Origin: Rhizobium sp. BT03
GTDB taxonomy: Bacteria; Pseudomonadota; Alphaproteobacteria; Rhizobiales; Rhizobiaceae
Length of the DNA: 64,000 bases
NCBI RefSeq assembly: GCF_030053155.1
Contig: NZ_CP125640.1
Coordinates: 2,741,501 to 2,805,500 of the forward strand
Direction of reading: 5' to 3'
Position numbers and translations under genes: made by a program. This document shows, piece by piece, positions 35,762-45,047 of this stretch. Below the pieces are notes generated by a model that did no database searches, was not told the origin of the DNA, and saw nothing but the letters and a program-made list of their open reading frames with translations. Numbering within the stretch: position 1 is the first letter of the stretch; the number at the start of each line of letters is the position of its first letter.

Positions 35762-36036
35762 CAGCCAACCCGACGATGTCGAAGGTCTGAAGCGTCAACG
35801 ATCATTCGAGCCTTTTCAAGTACATCACCGAGATCGACGCTTTCCCCGCGGTCGAGTTCGTCGAGACCCTCGGCATCCTGCAGAATCTCACCGCCTTCAT
35901 TCGCAAGATATTGATCGAGGGCTTTTAACATCACCCAGGTACGGTCGCGGTCAAGAATCCGTGCGATGCGATCGAAGGCTTCAACCGTTCGCGTGGGCAA
36001 TCTGAGGGAGACCTGAGATTTTTCGTTGTCCGACAT
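35761..36036 (-). CDS. Ribbon-helix-helix antitoxin
   Basis: A 91-residue protein. Residues 1-50 (SQVSLRLPTRTVEAFDRIAR, then LDRDRTWVMLKALDQYL) form a MetJ/Arc ribbon-helix-helix domain. The acidic C-terminus (EGLDELDRGESVDLGDVLEK) would wrap the toxin. Start at 36036 (MSDNEK) is chosen over 36057 because it leaves the palindromic operator and its ribosome site (GAGG) upstream. The stop codon overlaps the toxin start by one base. Autoregulation of the pair is expected. Confidence 0.85.
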   Translation of the reverse strand: MSDNEKSQVSLRLPTRTVEAFDRIARILDRDRTWVMLKALDQYLANEGGEILQDAEGLDELDRGESVDLGDVLEKARMIVDASDLRHRRVG

Positions 36037-36037
36037 G

Positions 36038-36076
36038 ATACGATCCTCGTATTGCATTGGGATGCAGTGTATCCCA
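36038..36076 (-). promoter_or_regulatory. Toxin-antitoxin operator: two inverted repeats
   Basis: ATACGA-TCC-TCGTAT at 36038-36052 directly precedes the antitoxin ATG and covers its GAGG ribosome site. A second dyad TGGGAT-N7-ATCCCA follows at 36058-36076. RHH antitoxins bind such short dyads; together they would allow repression at the promoter and at the ribosome site. Confidence 0.5.
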
Positions 36077-36427
36077 GCGATGTCTTCAGGTCAAAATCCG
36101 AAGGTGGCTTTTGCGAGCGAACGCCGGAAATATGCCTCCCGGACGGGCGCGCCGGACGCGCGGTGCATGCCTCTTGACTTGAATTATCCCGATGGTGTCC
36201 AATTTTCGACATGGCTTTCGCCGAGAGGGTATCGAGGGTCTTGATCACCCGTCGGGCCGCGCCCTGGATCGGGGCTTAGCCCGTTCGCATCGCTTGGCCC
36301 AAGCGTCATTTATCCCGGCTTCATCGATCTTCGAAGAAACGGGCTCCGTTCATGTAGCAGTCATGATAAGCAGTGCAAAAGGCTGAGCAAAACAGCCATA
36401 ACTTCGTTTGGATCCAGAACCGAACCC
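36077..36427. other. Intergenic region upstream of ndvB, 351 bases
   Basis: No convincing gene. Short ORFs here lack ribosome sites and family features. A CTTGAC at 36174 could be part of a -35 box, but no good -10 follows. The ndvB start lacks a strong Shine-Dalgarno sequence. Confidence 0.5.
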
Positions 36428-39400
36428 ATGTCTATTTCTAATCTTTCTCCGAGCCTTCCGCGCGAAACCGAAACGAAGCAGATCGATCACAACGATTCGA
36501 TCCGCGCGACCTATCTTGCCATCGAGGACATCAAGGCGATGGGCGATGCGGTCGCCCGCGGCGGCGTCGACCGGCTGCCGGCTTTCGCCCCCTTCGATTT
36601 CTTCGCGCGCCATAAGGAAAACGAGAAGGAAATTCTGCGCGTCTACCGGACCACGGCGACCGACGTCGAAGCCGGCGAGACGATCACGCCGGCGGCGGAA
36701 TGGCTGCTGGACAATCACTATATCGTCGAAGAGGCGATCCAGGAGGTGCGGCGCGACTTCCCCCGCCGCTTCTATCGCGAATTGCCGACCATGGTGGTCG
36801 GCGGTGTCGAGGTGCCGCGCACCCTCGTGCTGGCCTGGCTCTATGTCGCCCATACCCACAGCACGATCTCGCAGGAAAGCCTGACGGCGCTGGTCGACGG
36901 TTTTCAGGCCAGCGAGACGCTGAGGATCGGCGAACTCTGGGCCTTGCCTTCGCTCGTGCGCTACGTGCTCGTCGAAAACCTTCGCCGCATTTCCAGCCGT
37001 GTCGAGGCCAGCCGCCGCCTGCGCCGCCGCGCCAACGAGGCGGCCGACGAGCTGGTGCGCCTGACCGATCCGGCCGCGGCGGCCAGCTATCTGAAGACGC
37101 TGGAACCGCTTGCCGAGGATAATACCTTCTCGACGCAGTTCCTCTATCGCATGCGTGACGGCTCGCAGACGTCGAGTCTGGCGATCACCTGGCTCGACGA
37201 GCGGCTGGAAGAACTCGGCCGCAACACCGAAGAGGCGACGACGGCCGAACACAGCCGCCTCTCCTCCGGCAACGTGACGATGGGCAACATCATCCGCAGC
37301 CTTCGCGAGATCGACGATGCCGAATGGTCGGTCTGGGTCGAGCAGGTCAGCCATGTCGACAAGCTGCTCTGGGAGCATTCGGATTACGGCATCCTCGATT
37401 CCGGCTCGCGCAACAAATATCGCAAACAGATCGAAAAGCTGGCCAAACGCTCGCCGCTGACGGAAATGGAAATCGCCCAGCTGGCACTCGACATGACGGA
37501 TGCCGCCAAGGCCTCCGACGAACCGCAGCCGCATGAACCGAATGTCGGCGGTTTCCTGTCCGGCGCCCAGCGGCCGAAGCTCGAGGCGCGGGCGAATTAT
37601 CGCCCGACGGTCACCCAGCATTTCGTGCGCGCGGTGCGCCAGTTCAACTGGCTGGCCATTGCCGTGCCCGTCATGCTTTTGACGGTCATCGCCATGGCGA
37701 TCGTCGGCCGGTTCATGGCCAATGCCGGCATGGGGCCGATCGAAATCGCCCTGCTGCTGATCATGTTCTCACTGCCGGCGTCGGAGGGGGCGACGGGTCT
37801 CTTCAACACCGTGCTTTCCTTCTTTGTGACGCCGGCGCGCCTCGTCGGCTACGAGTTCAAGGAAGGCATTCCGGAGGATGCGCGCACCCTGCTCGTCGTG
37901 CCTTGCCTGATCTCGAACCGCGACAGCGTCGACGACCACGTGCGCAATCTCGAGGTTCATTATCTCGCCAATCCGCGCGGCGAGCTCTATTTCGCGCTGC
38001 TCAGCGACTGGCCGGACAGCGACACCGAGGAAACGCCCGCCGATCTCGAAGTGCTCGATTATGCCAGACGCGAGATCGCCAATCTTTCCGCCCGCTATGC
38101 CTATGACGGCAAGACGCGTTTCTATCTGCTGCATCGCCGCCGCCTCTACAATCCCGCCGAAGGCGTGTGGATGGGTTGGGAGCGCAAGCGCGGCAAGCTG
38201 CACGAGCTGAACATGCTCTTGCGCGGCGATCGCGACACGACCTATCTGCCGGGCGCCAACACCGTGCCGGCCAACGTGCAATATGTCATGACGCTCGATG
38301 CCGATACGCGCCTGATGCGCGATGCCGTCACCAAGCTCGTCGGCAAGCTCTATCATCCGATCAACCGCCCGGTCATCAATCCGAAAACCGGCCGTGTCGA
38401 AAGCGGCTACGGCGTGCTGCAGCCGCGTGTCACCCCGTCCCTGACGACGGGCAAGGACGCCTCGGTCTTCCAGCGTGTCTTTTCGATCAACCGTGGTCTC
38501 GACCCTTACGTCTTCACCGTTTCCGACGTCTATCAGGATCTCGCCGGCGAAGGCACCTTCACGGGCAAGGGCCTCTATCATGTCGACGCCTTCGAAGCGT
38601 CGCTGAAGGGCCGGATCGACGAGAATTCGGTGCTCAGCCACGATCTTCTCGAAGGCTCGATGGCGCGCTGCGCCCTCGTCACCGATCTCGAACTGGTGGA
38701 GGATTTCCCGATCCGCTACGAGGTCGAGACTTCGCGCCAGCATCGCTGGGCGCGCGGCGATTGGCAGCTGCTGCCCTATATGTTCAATCCGAAATACGGC
38801 GTCACGGCGCTCGGCCGCTGGAAGATGTTCGACAATCTGCGCCGCTCGCTGACGCCGATCGCCTGGTTCTTCGCCTCCGTGCTCGGCTGGTATTTCATGG
38901 GTCCGCTCGGCGCGCTGATCTGGCAGATTCTGCTGATCTTCTGCCTGTTCGTCGCGCCGACGCTGTCGCTGATCAACGGCATCATTCCGCGCACCAGCGA
39001 TATCATCGCCCGCGCCCATCTCTATACGGTCTGGTCCGATATCACCGCGGCCAATGCGCAGGTCGCACTGCGGATCGTCTTCATCGCCGATTCGGCCGCC
39101 ATGATGGCGGATGCGATCGGCCGTTCGCTCTACCGACTGTTCGTCAGCCGCAAGCTGATGCTGCAATGGCGGACCGCCGCCAGCGTTCAGGCCGGCGGCC
39201 AGGGCACGCTGATCTCCTATTACAAGCAGATGTGGCATGCACCGGTGCTGGCGCTGCTGGCGCTCGGTTTTGCCGCCCTGCCCGGCGGCAGCGCCTTCGT
39301 CGTCGGCATTCCCTTCGCGCTGTTGTGGATCCTCTCGCCTGTCGTCGCCTGGTATGTCAGCCAGTCGGCCGAGACCGAGGACCGGCTCGAGGTCGCCGAT

Positions 39401-42400
39401 TCCGTGTCGAGCGAGCTGCGCAAGATCGCCCGGCGCACCTGGCGTTATTTCGAGACCTTCACCACGGCCGAGCAGAACTATCTGCCGCCGGATAATATCC
39501 AGGAAACGCCGCATGTGATCGTCGCGGCGCGCACCTCGCCGACCAATATCGGCGTCTATCTGCTCTCCGTCGTCTCCGGCCGGCAATTCGGCTGGTTCTC
39601 CTTCGAGGAGACGCTCGAGCGGCTGGAGCAGACGATTTCGACGATCGACCGAATGGAGAAATTCCGCGGCCATCTGTTCAACTGGTATCACACCGATACG
39701 CTGCAGACACTTGGGCCGCGTTATGTCTCGGCCGTCGATAGCGGCAATCTCGCCGGCCATCTGATCGCCATTTCGTCGGCCTGCCGCAACTGGGCCGAGG
39801 CGCCGTCCGCCCATATGCAGGGCAACCTCGACGGCGTCGGCGACACGGCCGGCATTCTCGGTGAAGTGCTGGCGGATCTGCCGGATGACCGCAAGACCGT
39901 GCGGCCGCTGCGCCGGCGCCTGGAAGAGCGCATCGTCGGCTTCCAGAACGCGCTTGCCGCCGTCAAGCGCGAGCATGAATTCGCCTCGATCCGCATCATC
40001 AACCTCGCCGTTCTCGCTCGCGACATCGAAAAGCTCGCCGCCAATCTCGACCATGAGGTCAAGTCGAAGCAGAGCGAAGAGGTCACCCAATGGGCGGCAT
40101 CCCTGGTGAAGGTCTGCGAGGCGCATATATCGGACAGCACCTTCGACCTGTCCAAGGTGGATGCGCTCAGGCCGCGCCTGGTGGCGCTGCGCGACAAGGC
40201 CCGCGATCTCGCCTTCTCGATGGATTTCGGCTTCCTGTTCCGGCCGGAGCGGCGCCTGCTGTCGATCGGCTACCGCGTCGAAAGCGGTGAACTCGACCAG
40301 GCCTGCTACGACCTTCTTGCCTCGGAATGCCGCCTGACCAGCCTGTTCGGCATTGCCAAGGGCGATCTGCCGACGGAGCACTGGTACCGCCTCGGCCGCC
40401 AGGTCGTGCCCGTGGGTTCGCGCGGCGCGCTGGTCTCCTGGTCCGGCTCGATGTTCGAATATCTGATGCCGCCGCTCGTCATGCAGGAGCGCGGCGGAGG
40501 CATTCTCAACCAGACCAACAATCTTGTTGTCGTCGAACAGATGAATTATGCCCGCAAGCTCGGCATTCCGTGGGGCATTTCGGAAGCGGCCTTCAATGCC
40601 CGCGACCATAACCTCAACTATCAGTACACGAATTTCGGCGTGCCGACGCTCGGCCTGAAGCGCGGCCTCGGCCACAATGCCGTCATTGCGCCTTACGCAT
40701 CGCTGCTCGCCAGCCAGTACGACCCGCCGGGCGCGCTCGAAAATCTGCAGCGGCTGCGCAAGGTCGGTGCACTCGGCAAGTTCGGCTTCCACGATGCCGT
40801 TGACTTCACGCCGACGCGCGTGCCGGAAGGCAAGAAATGCGCCGTGGTCTACAATTATTATGCCCACCATCACGGCATGTCGATCGCAGCCGTCGCCAAT
40901 GTCGCCTTCAACGGCCATCTGCGCGAGCTCTTCCACTCCGATCCGGTCATCGAGGCAGCGGAGCTTCTGCTGCAGGAAAAGGCGCCGCGCGACATTCCTG
41001 TCATGAGCGGCAAGCATGAATCCGATACGCCGGCCAGCATCCAGGACGATCTGCTGCGGCCTGAGATCAGGAAGATCAGCGATCCGGCATCGCGCGACCG
41101 CGAACTCGTGTTCCTGTCGAACGGTCATTATTCGCTGATGCTGACGGCGACAGGCGCCGGTTATTCCCGCTGGAACGGCCTTTCCGTTTCCCGCTGGAAA
41201 GCCGATCCGACCGAAGACCGCTGGGGCAGCTTCATCTTCCTGCGCGATACCGCCACGAATGAATGGTGGTCGACGACTTCCGAGCCGAAGGGTGTCGAGG
41301 GCGAAACGATCAAGGTCGAATTCGCCGACGAGAAGGCGCAGTTCACCAAGACGGTCGGCGACCTCACCAGCGAGGTGGAGTGCATCATCGCGACCGAGCA
41401 TGATGCCGAGGCCCGCCGCGTCACCCTGCTCAACATGGGCACGGAAGACCGTTTCATCGAAGTCACCTCCTATCTCGAACCGGTGATCACCTCCGACGAT
41501 ACCGACAATGCGCATCCGGCATTCGCCCGCATGTTCGTCAAGACCGAGATCGGCAAGCGCGGCGACGTCATCCGCGCCGAGCGCAACAAGCGCGATCCGA
41601 ACGAGCCGAACATCAGCATCGCCCATCTGATCGTCGACAATGCCGGCGACACCCGCCACACGGAATTTGAGACCGACCGGCGCAAGTTCATCGGCCGCGG
41701 CCGCAGCCTTGCCGATGCGGCGGCCTTCGATCCGGGTGCGACGCTTTCCGGCAGCGACGGTTTCATGCTCGATGCGGTGATGTCGCTGCGCCGCACCGTC
41801 CGCGTGCCGGCCGGCAAGAAAGTCAGCGTGATCTTCTGGACCATCGCAGCGCCGAGCCGCGACGAAGTCGACAAGGCGGTCAATCGATACCGCCATCCCG
41901 ACGCCTTCACCCACGAGCTGGTCCAGGCCTGGACGCGCACCCAGGTGCAGATGCGCCATGTCGGCGTCACCTCGCAGCAGGCGGCGGCCTTCCAGCATCT
42001 CGGCCGCTACCTCGTCTATCCCGACATGCAACTGCGCAAGGACGAGGCGACCGTCGAGGCCGGCCTGCAGTCGCAATCGGCGCTGTGGCCGCTGGCGATC
42101 TCCGGCGACTTCCCGATCTTCACGCTGCGCATCAACGACGACATGGATCTCGACATCGCCCGCGAGGCGCTGCTGGCGCAGGAATATCTGCGCTCGCGCG
42201 GCGTCACCGCCGATCTCGTCATCATGAACGAACGCGCCTCATCCTATGCGCAGGACATGCAGCACGCGCTCGACGCCATGTGCGAAAACGTCCGCCGCAT
42301 GGGCCAGGCCGACGGGTTGCGCCAGCATATCTTCGCGGTTCGCAAGGACCTGATGGAGGAGAGCACCTATCATGCGCTGATCGCGGCTTCCCGCGTCACG

Positions 42401-44947
42401 CTGCACACGAAGAACGGCAAGGTGGTCGACCAGATCAACCGCGCCGTGGCGCTCACTGCACCCTCCAAGGAGGAGCTGCAGGAGATGGAACGGGCCGAGC
42501 GCAACAAGGTGCCGGTCAAGCGTGTCGCGCCGGTGCCGCCGCCCGTCGTGCCCGCCGTCGTCATCGAGGAAGAGGGCGATCTCGACTTCTGGAACGGCAT
42601 CGGCGGCTTTGCCCGCGACGGACGCGAATATGTCGTCCGCCTGCCCGGCGGTCATGCGACGCCGCAGCCCTGGATCAACGTCATCTCCAATGACAGGTTC
42701 GGCTTCCACGTGTCGGCCGAGGGTGCGGGCTTCACCTGGAGCGCCAATTCGCGCGACTATCAGCTGACCTCCTGGTCGAACGATGCGGTGATCAACCGTT
42801 CGGGTGAGGCCTTCTATCTCGCCGATCTCGACAGCGGTGCGGTCATGACGCCGTTCGCAGCGCTTTCGCGCCGGCCGGATATCCGTTTCGAAGCCCGCCA
42901 CGGGCTCGGCTATTCCGTTTTCTCCAGCGTTCAGCACGATATCGCGCTGGAACTGACGCAGACGATCGACCGCGAACGGCCGGTGAAACTGCAGCGCCTG
43001 CGTCTGCGCAACACCGGTTCGACCAGCCGCAGGCTGCGTCTCTACGGTTACGTCGAATGGATCCTCGGCAGCAATGCGGCGCGCACCGCGCCCTTCATCC
43101 TGTCTCGATATGACGAGCAGGCGGGGGCGCTGTTTGCCACCAATCCCTACAGCATCGATTATTCCAGCCGCACCGCCTTCTTCGCGGCGAGCGAGGCGCT
43201 TTCGAGCTTCTCGGCAAGCCGGCGCGAATTCGTCGGCAAGGCAGGAACGATCCAGGCGCCGCAGGCCGTCATCTCCGCTGCCTCGCTTTCCGGCACAGCC
43301 GACCTCGACGGTGACCCGGCCGCAGCGCTTGCGATCGACGTCGAGCTTGGCGCCGGCGAGGAGCGCGACTTCACCTTCTTCCTCGGCGATACGCCGACGG
43401 AGGAGGAAGCCCGCAGCGTCGTCGCCGATATCCGCAAGGCTTCGTTCGACGATGCCGTCGAGGCGAACCGGGCCTTCTGGCGGGATTTTACCGGCAGGCT
43501 GCAGATATCGACGCCGGATCGCGGGATGAACAATCTCGTCAACACCTGGCTGCCCTATCAAAGCCTTGGCTGCCGCATCATGGCCCGCACCGCCTTCTAT
43601 CAGGCAAGCGGCGCCTTCGGCTTCCGCGATCAGCTGCAGGACACGCTGGCCTTCGTGCTGCACGAACCGTCGCTCGCCCGCCGGCAGATCCTGAATGCCG
43701 CTTCGCGCCAATTCCGCGAAGGCGATGTGCAGCATTGGTGGCTGCCCGGAACGGGTGCCGGTGTGCGCACGATGATCTCGGACGACGTCGTCTGGCTCAG
43801 CCATGCGATTCATCATTATTGCAGCGTCACCGGCGATAAGAGCGTGCTCGACGAGGAGATCGCCTTCCTGGAAGGGCCGGCTCTGCTGGAAGGCCAGCAC
43901 GATTCCTTCTACAGGCCGGAGATTTCCGAGGACAAGGCGAGCGTCTACGAGCACGCGGCGCTGGCGCTCGATCTCGCCATCGCCCGCAAGGGGGCAAACG
44001 GCCTGCCGCTGTTCCTCGGCGGCGACTGGAACGACGGCATGAACCGCGTCGGCATCGGCGGGCGCGGCACCAGCGTCTGGCTCGGCTGGTTCCTGGCGGG
44101 TGCCTTGCGCTCCTTTATTCCCTATGCCGAAGAGCGTGGTGACACGGCTCGTGCAGAGCGCTGGTCGGCGCATCTGACCGAGCTGAAGAAGGCGCTCGAA
44201 ACCGCGGCCTGGGATGGCGGCTACTATCGCCGCGGCACGTTCGACGACGGCGCGTTGCTCGGCTCCAGGGAAAGCCCGGAATGCCGGATCGATTCGATTG
44301 CGCAGTCCTGGAGCGTGCTGTCGGGCGAGGGGGATCCGGCCCGCGCCGTCACGGCGATGAATGCCGTGCTCGAGCAGCTGGTCGACGAGGATGCCCGCAT
44401 CATCCGGCTGTTCACACCGCCTTTCGTCAATTCGGCCAGGGATCCCGGCTATATCAAGGCCTATCCGCCGGGTGTGCGCGAAAATGGCGGGCAATATACC
44501 CATGCCGCGACCTGGGTGGTGATGGCGCTGGCGGAGCTGAAGCGGGGCGACGACGCGTTGCGCTGCTTCCAGATCCTCAACCCGATCACCCATGCGCTCG
44601 ACAAGGCGTCGGCGGAGCGATACCGCGTCGAACCCTATGTCGTGGCGGCCGACGTCTACGGCCACGATCCCTACACGGCGCGCGGCGGCTGGACCTGGTA
44701 CACCGGCTCAGCCGGCTGGCTCTACCGCGCCGCCGTCGAGGGCATCCTCGGCATCCGGCTGAAGGGCGACCGCCTCTACGTACGGCCGTCGCTTCCTTCG
44801 GAATGGGACGGTTTTGCGGCAGAGGTGGAACAGGGCGGCGGCAAATACCGCATTTCGGTCTCAAAAGCGTCCAATGCCAGCGGCTACACTCTGTCCATCA
44901 ACGGCTGCGAGGTCACCGATCCCGAAGAGGGATATCCGCTCGGATAA
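36428..44947 (+). CDS. ndvB: Cyclic beta-1,2-glucan synthase
   Basis: A 2,839-residue inner-membrane enzyme (NdvB/ChvB) that makes cyclic beta-1,2-glucan, needed for hypo-osmotic adaptation and nodule invasion. Order: cytoplasmic N-terminus; membrane spans near residues 408-430 and 437-460; a GT84 glycosyltransferase domain with the DxD in TLDADTRL (near 622) and the Q/RxxRW-type QHRWARGDWQ (near 771); spans near 807-855 and 935-978; a glucoamylase-like region with the conserved YYAHHHGMSIAA (near 1478); and a C-terminal GH94 phosphorylase-like domain containing GDWNDGMNRVG (near 2532), which sets ring length. Full length, no frameshift seen. opgC follows; ndvA is ~2 kb beyond on the other strand. 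Confidence 0.97.
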   Translation: MSISNLSPSLPRETETKQIDHNDSIRATYLAIEDIKAMGDAVARGGVDRLPAFAPFDFFARHKENEKEILRVYRTTATDVEAGETITPAAEWLLDNHYIVEEAIQEVRRDFPRRFYRELPTMVVGGVEVPRTLVLAWLYVAHTHSTISQESLTALVDGFQASETLRIGELWALPSLVRYVLVENLRRISSRVEASRRLRRRANEAADELVRLTDPAAAASYLKTLEPLAEDNTFSTQFLYRMRDGSQTSSLAITWLDERLEELGRNTEEATTAEHSRLSSGNVTMGNIIRSLREIDDAEWSVWVEQVSHVDKLLWEHSDYGILDSGSRNKYRKQIEKLAKRSPLTEMEIAQLALDMTDAAKASDEPQPHEPNVGGFLSGAQRPKLEARANYRPTVTQHFVRAVRQFNWLAIAVPVMLLTVIAMAIVGRFMANAGMGPIEIALLLIMFSLPASEGATGLFNTVLSFFVTPARLVGYEFKEGIPEDARTLLVVPCLISNRDSVDDHVRNLEVHYLANPRGELYFALLSDWPDSDTEETPADLEVLDYARREIANLSARYAYDGKTRFYLLHRRRLYNPAEGVWMGWERKRGKLHELNMLLRGDRDTTYLPGANTVPANVQYVMTLDADTRLMRDAVTKLVGKLYHPINRPVINPKTGRVESGYGVLQPRVTPSLTTGKDASVFQRVFSINRGLDPYVFTVSDVYQDLAGEGTFTGKGLYHVDAFEASLKGRIDENSVLSHDLLEGSMARCALVTDLELVEDFPIRYEVETSRQHRWARGDWQLLPYMFNPKYGVTALGRWKMFDNLRRSLTPIAWFFASVLGWYFMGPLGALIWQILLIFCLFVAPTLSLINGIIPRTSDIIARAHLYTVWSDITAANAQVALRIVFIADSAAMMADAIGRSLYRLFVSRKLMLQWRTAASVQAGGQGTLISYYKQMWHAPVLALLALGFAALPGGSAFVVGIPFALLWILSPVVAWYVSQSAETEDRLEVADSVSSELRKIARRTWRYFETFTTAEQNYLPPDNIQETPHVIVAARTSPTNIGVYLLSVVSGRQFGWFSFEETLERLEQTISTIDRMEKFRGHLFNWYHTDTLQTLGPRYVSAVDSGNLAGHLIAISSACRNWAEAPSAHMQGNLDGVGDTAGILGEVLADLPDDRKTVRPLRRRLEERIVGFQNALAAVKREHEFASIRIINLAVLARDIEKLAANLDHEVKSKQSEEVTQWAASLVKVCEAHISDSTFDLSKVDALRPRLVALRDKARDLAFSMDFGFLFRPERRLLSIGYRVESGELDQACYDLLASECRLTSLFGIAKGDLPTEHWYRLGRQVVPVGSRGALVSWSGSMFEYLMPPLVMQERGGGILNQTNNLVVVEQMNYARKLGIPWGISEAAFNARDHNLNYQYTNFGVPTLGLKRGLGHNAVIAPYASLLASQYDPPGALENLQRLRKVGALGKFGFHDAVDFTPTRVPEGKKCAVVYNYYAHHHGMSIAAVANVAFNGHLRELFHSDPVIEAAELLLQEKAPRDIPVMSGKHESDTPASIQDDLLRPEIRKISDPASRDRELVFLSNGHYSLMLTATGAGYSRWNGLSVSRWKADPTEDRWGSFIFLRDTATNEWWSTTSEPKGVEGETIKVEFADEKAQFTKTVGDLTSEVECIIATEHDAEARRVTLLNMGTEDRFIEVTSYLEPVITSDDTDNAHPAFARMFVKTEIGKRGDVIRAERNKRDPNEPNISIAHLIVDNAGDTRHTEFETDRRKFIGRGRSLADAAAFDPGATLSGSDGFMLDAVMSLRRTVRVPAGKKVSVIFWTIAAPSRDEVDKAVNRYRHPDAFTHELVQAWTRTQVQMRHVGVTSQQAAAFQHLGRYLVYPDMQLRKDEATVEAGLQSQSALWPLAISGDFPIFTLRINDDMDLDIAREALLAQEYLRSRGVTADLVIMNERASSYAQDMQHALDAMCENVRRMGQADGLRQHIFAVRKDLMEESTYHALIAASRVTLHTKNGKVVDQINRAVALTAPSKEELQEMERAERNKVPVKRVAPVPPPVVPAVVIEEEGDLDFWNGIGGFARDGREYVVRLPGGHATPQPWINVISNDRFGFHVSAEGAGFTWSANSRDYQLTSWSNDAVINRSGEAFYLADLDSGAVMTPFAALSRRPDIRFEARHGLGYSVFSSVQHDIALELTQTIDRERPVKLQRLRLRNTGSTSRRLRLYGYVEWILGSNAARTAPFILSRYDEQAGALFATNPYSIDYSSRTAFFAASEALSSFSASRREFVGKAGTIQAPQAVISAASLSGTADLDGDPAAALAIDVELGAGEERDFTFFLGDTPTEEEARSVVADIRKASFDDAVEANRAFWRDFTGRLQISTPDRGMNNLVNTWLPYQSLGCRIMARTAFYQASGAFGFRDQLQDTLAFVLHEPSLARRQILNAASRQFREGDVQHWWLPGTGAGVRTMISDDVVWLSHAIHHYCSVTGDKSVLDEEIAFLEGPALLEGQHDSFYRPEISEDKASVYEHAALALDLAIARKGANGLPLFLGGDWNDGMNRVGIGGRGTSVWLGWFLAGALRSFIPYAEERGDTARAERWSAHLTELKKALETAAWDGGYYRRGTFDDGALLGSRESPECRIDSIAQSWSVLSGEGDPARAVTAMNAVLEQLVDEDARIIRLFTPPFVNSARDPGYIKAYPPGVRENGGQYTHAATWVVMALAELKRGDDALRCFQILNPITHALDKASAERYRVEPYVVAADVYGHDPYTARGGWTWYTGSAGWLYRAAVEGILGIRLKGDRLYVRPSLPSEWDGFAAEVEQGGGKYRISVSKASNASGYTLSINGCEVTDPEEGYPLG

Positions 44948-44981
44948 CAGCGTTCTCCACGCTGAAAAATACGGCGATTCG

Positions 44982-45013
44982 CGACGGCCAAAAGGGAACC
45001 CTTTTGGCCGTCG
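44982..45013 (+). terminator. Perfect inverted repeat between ndvB and opgC
   Basis: A 15-bp perfect stem (CGACGGCCAAAAGGG and its complement) with a 2-base AA loop. No T-tract follows, so it is more likely an mRNA-stabilising or attenuating hairpin than a full terminator. It lies 34 bases after the ndvB stop and 35 bases before opgC. Confidence 0.6.
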
Positions 45014-45047
45014 TCGCGTTTGCAAATCGGATAATAAGGAGACAACC

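Noticed and set aside
36192..36386. 64-codon frame before ndvB
   Set aside because: No ribosome site and no protein-like pattern.
37769..42076. Very long open frame (1,435 codons) antisense to ndvB
   Set aside because: It mirrors the codon pattern of the real gene in GC-rich DNA, has no recognisable domain and is rich in Arg/Ala/Gly without structure. The plus-strand product is clearly NdvB.
42239..44665. Second long antisense frame in ndvB (808 codons)
   Set aside because: Same reason: a shadow of the coding strand with no motifs or ribosome site.
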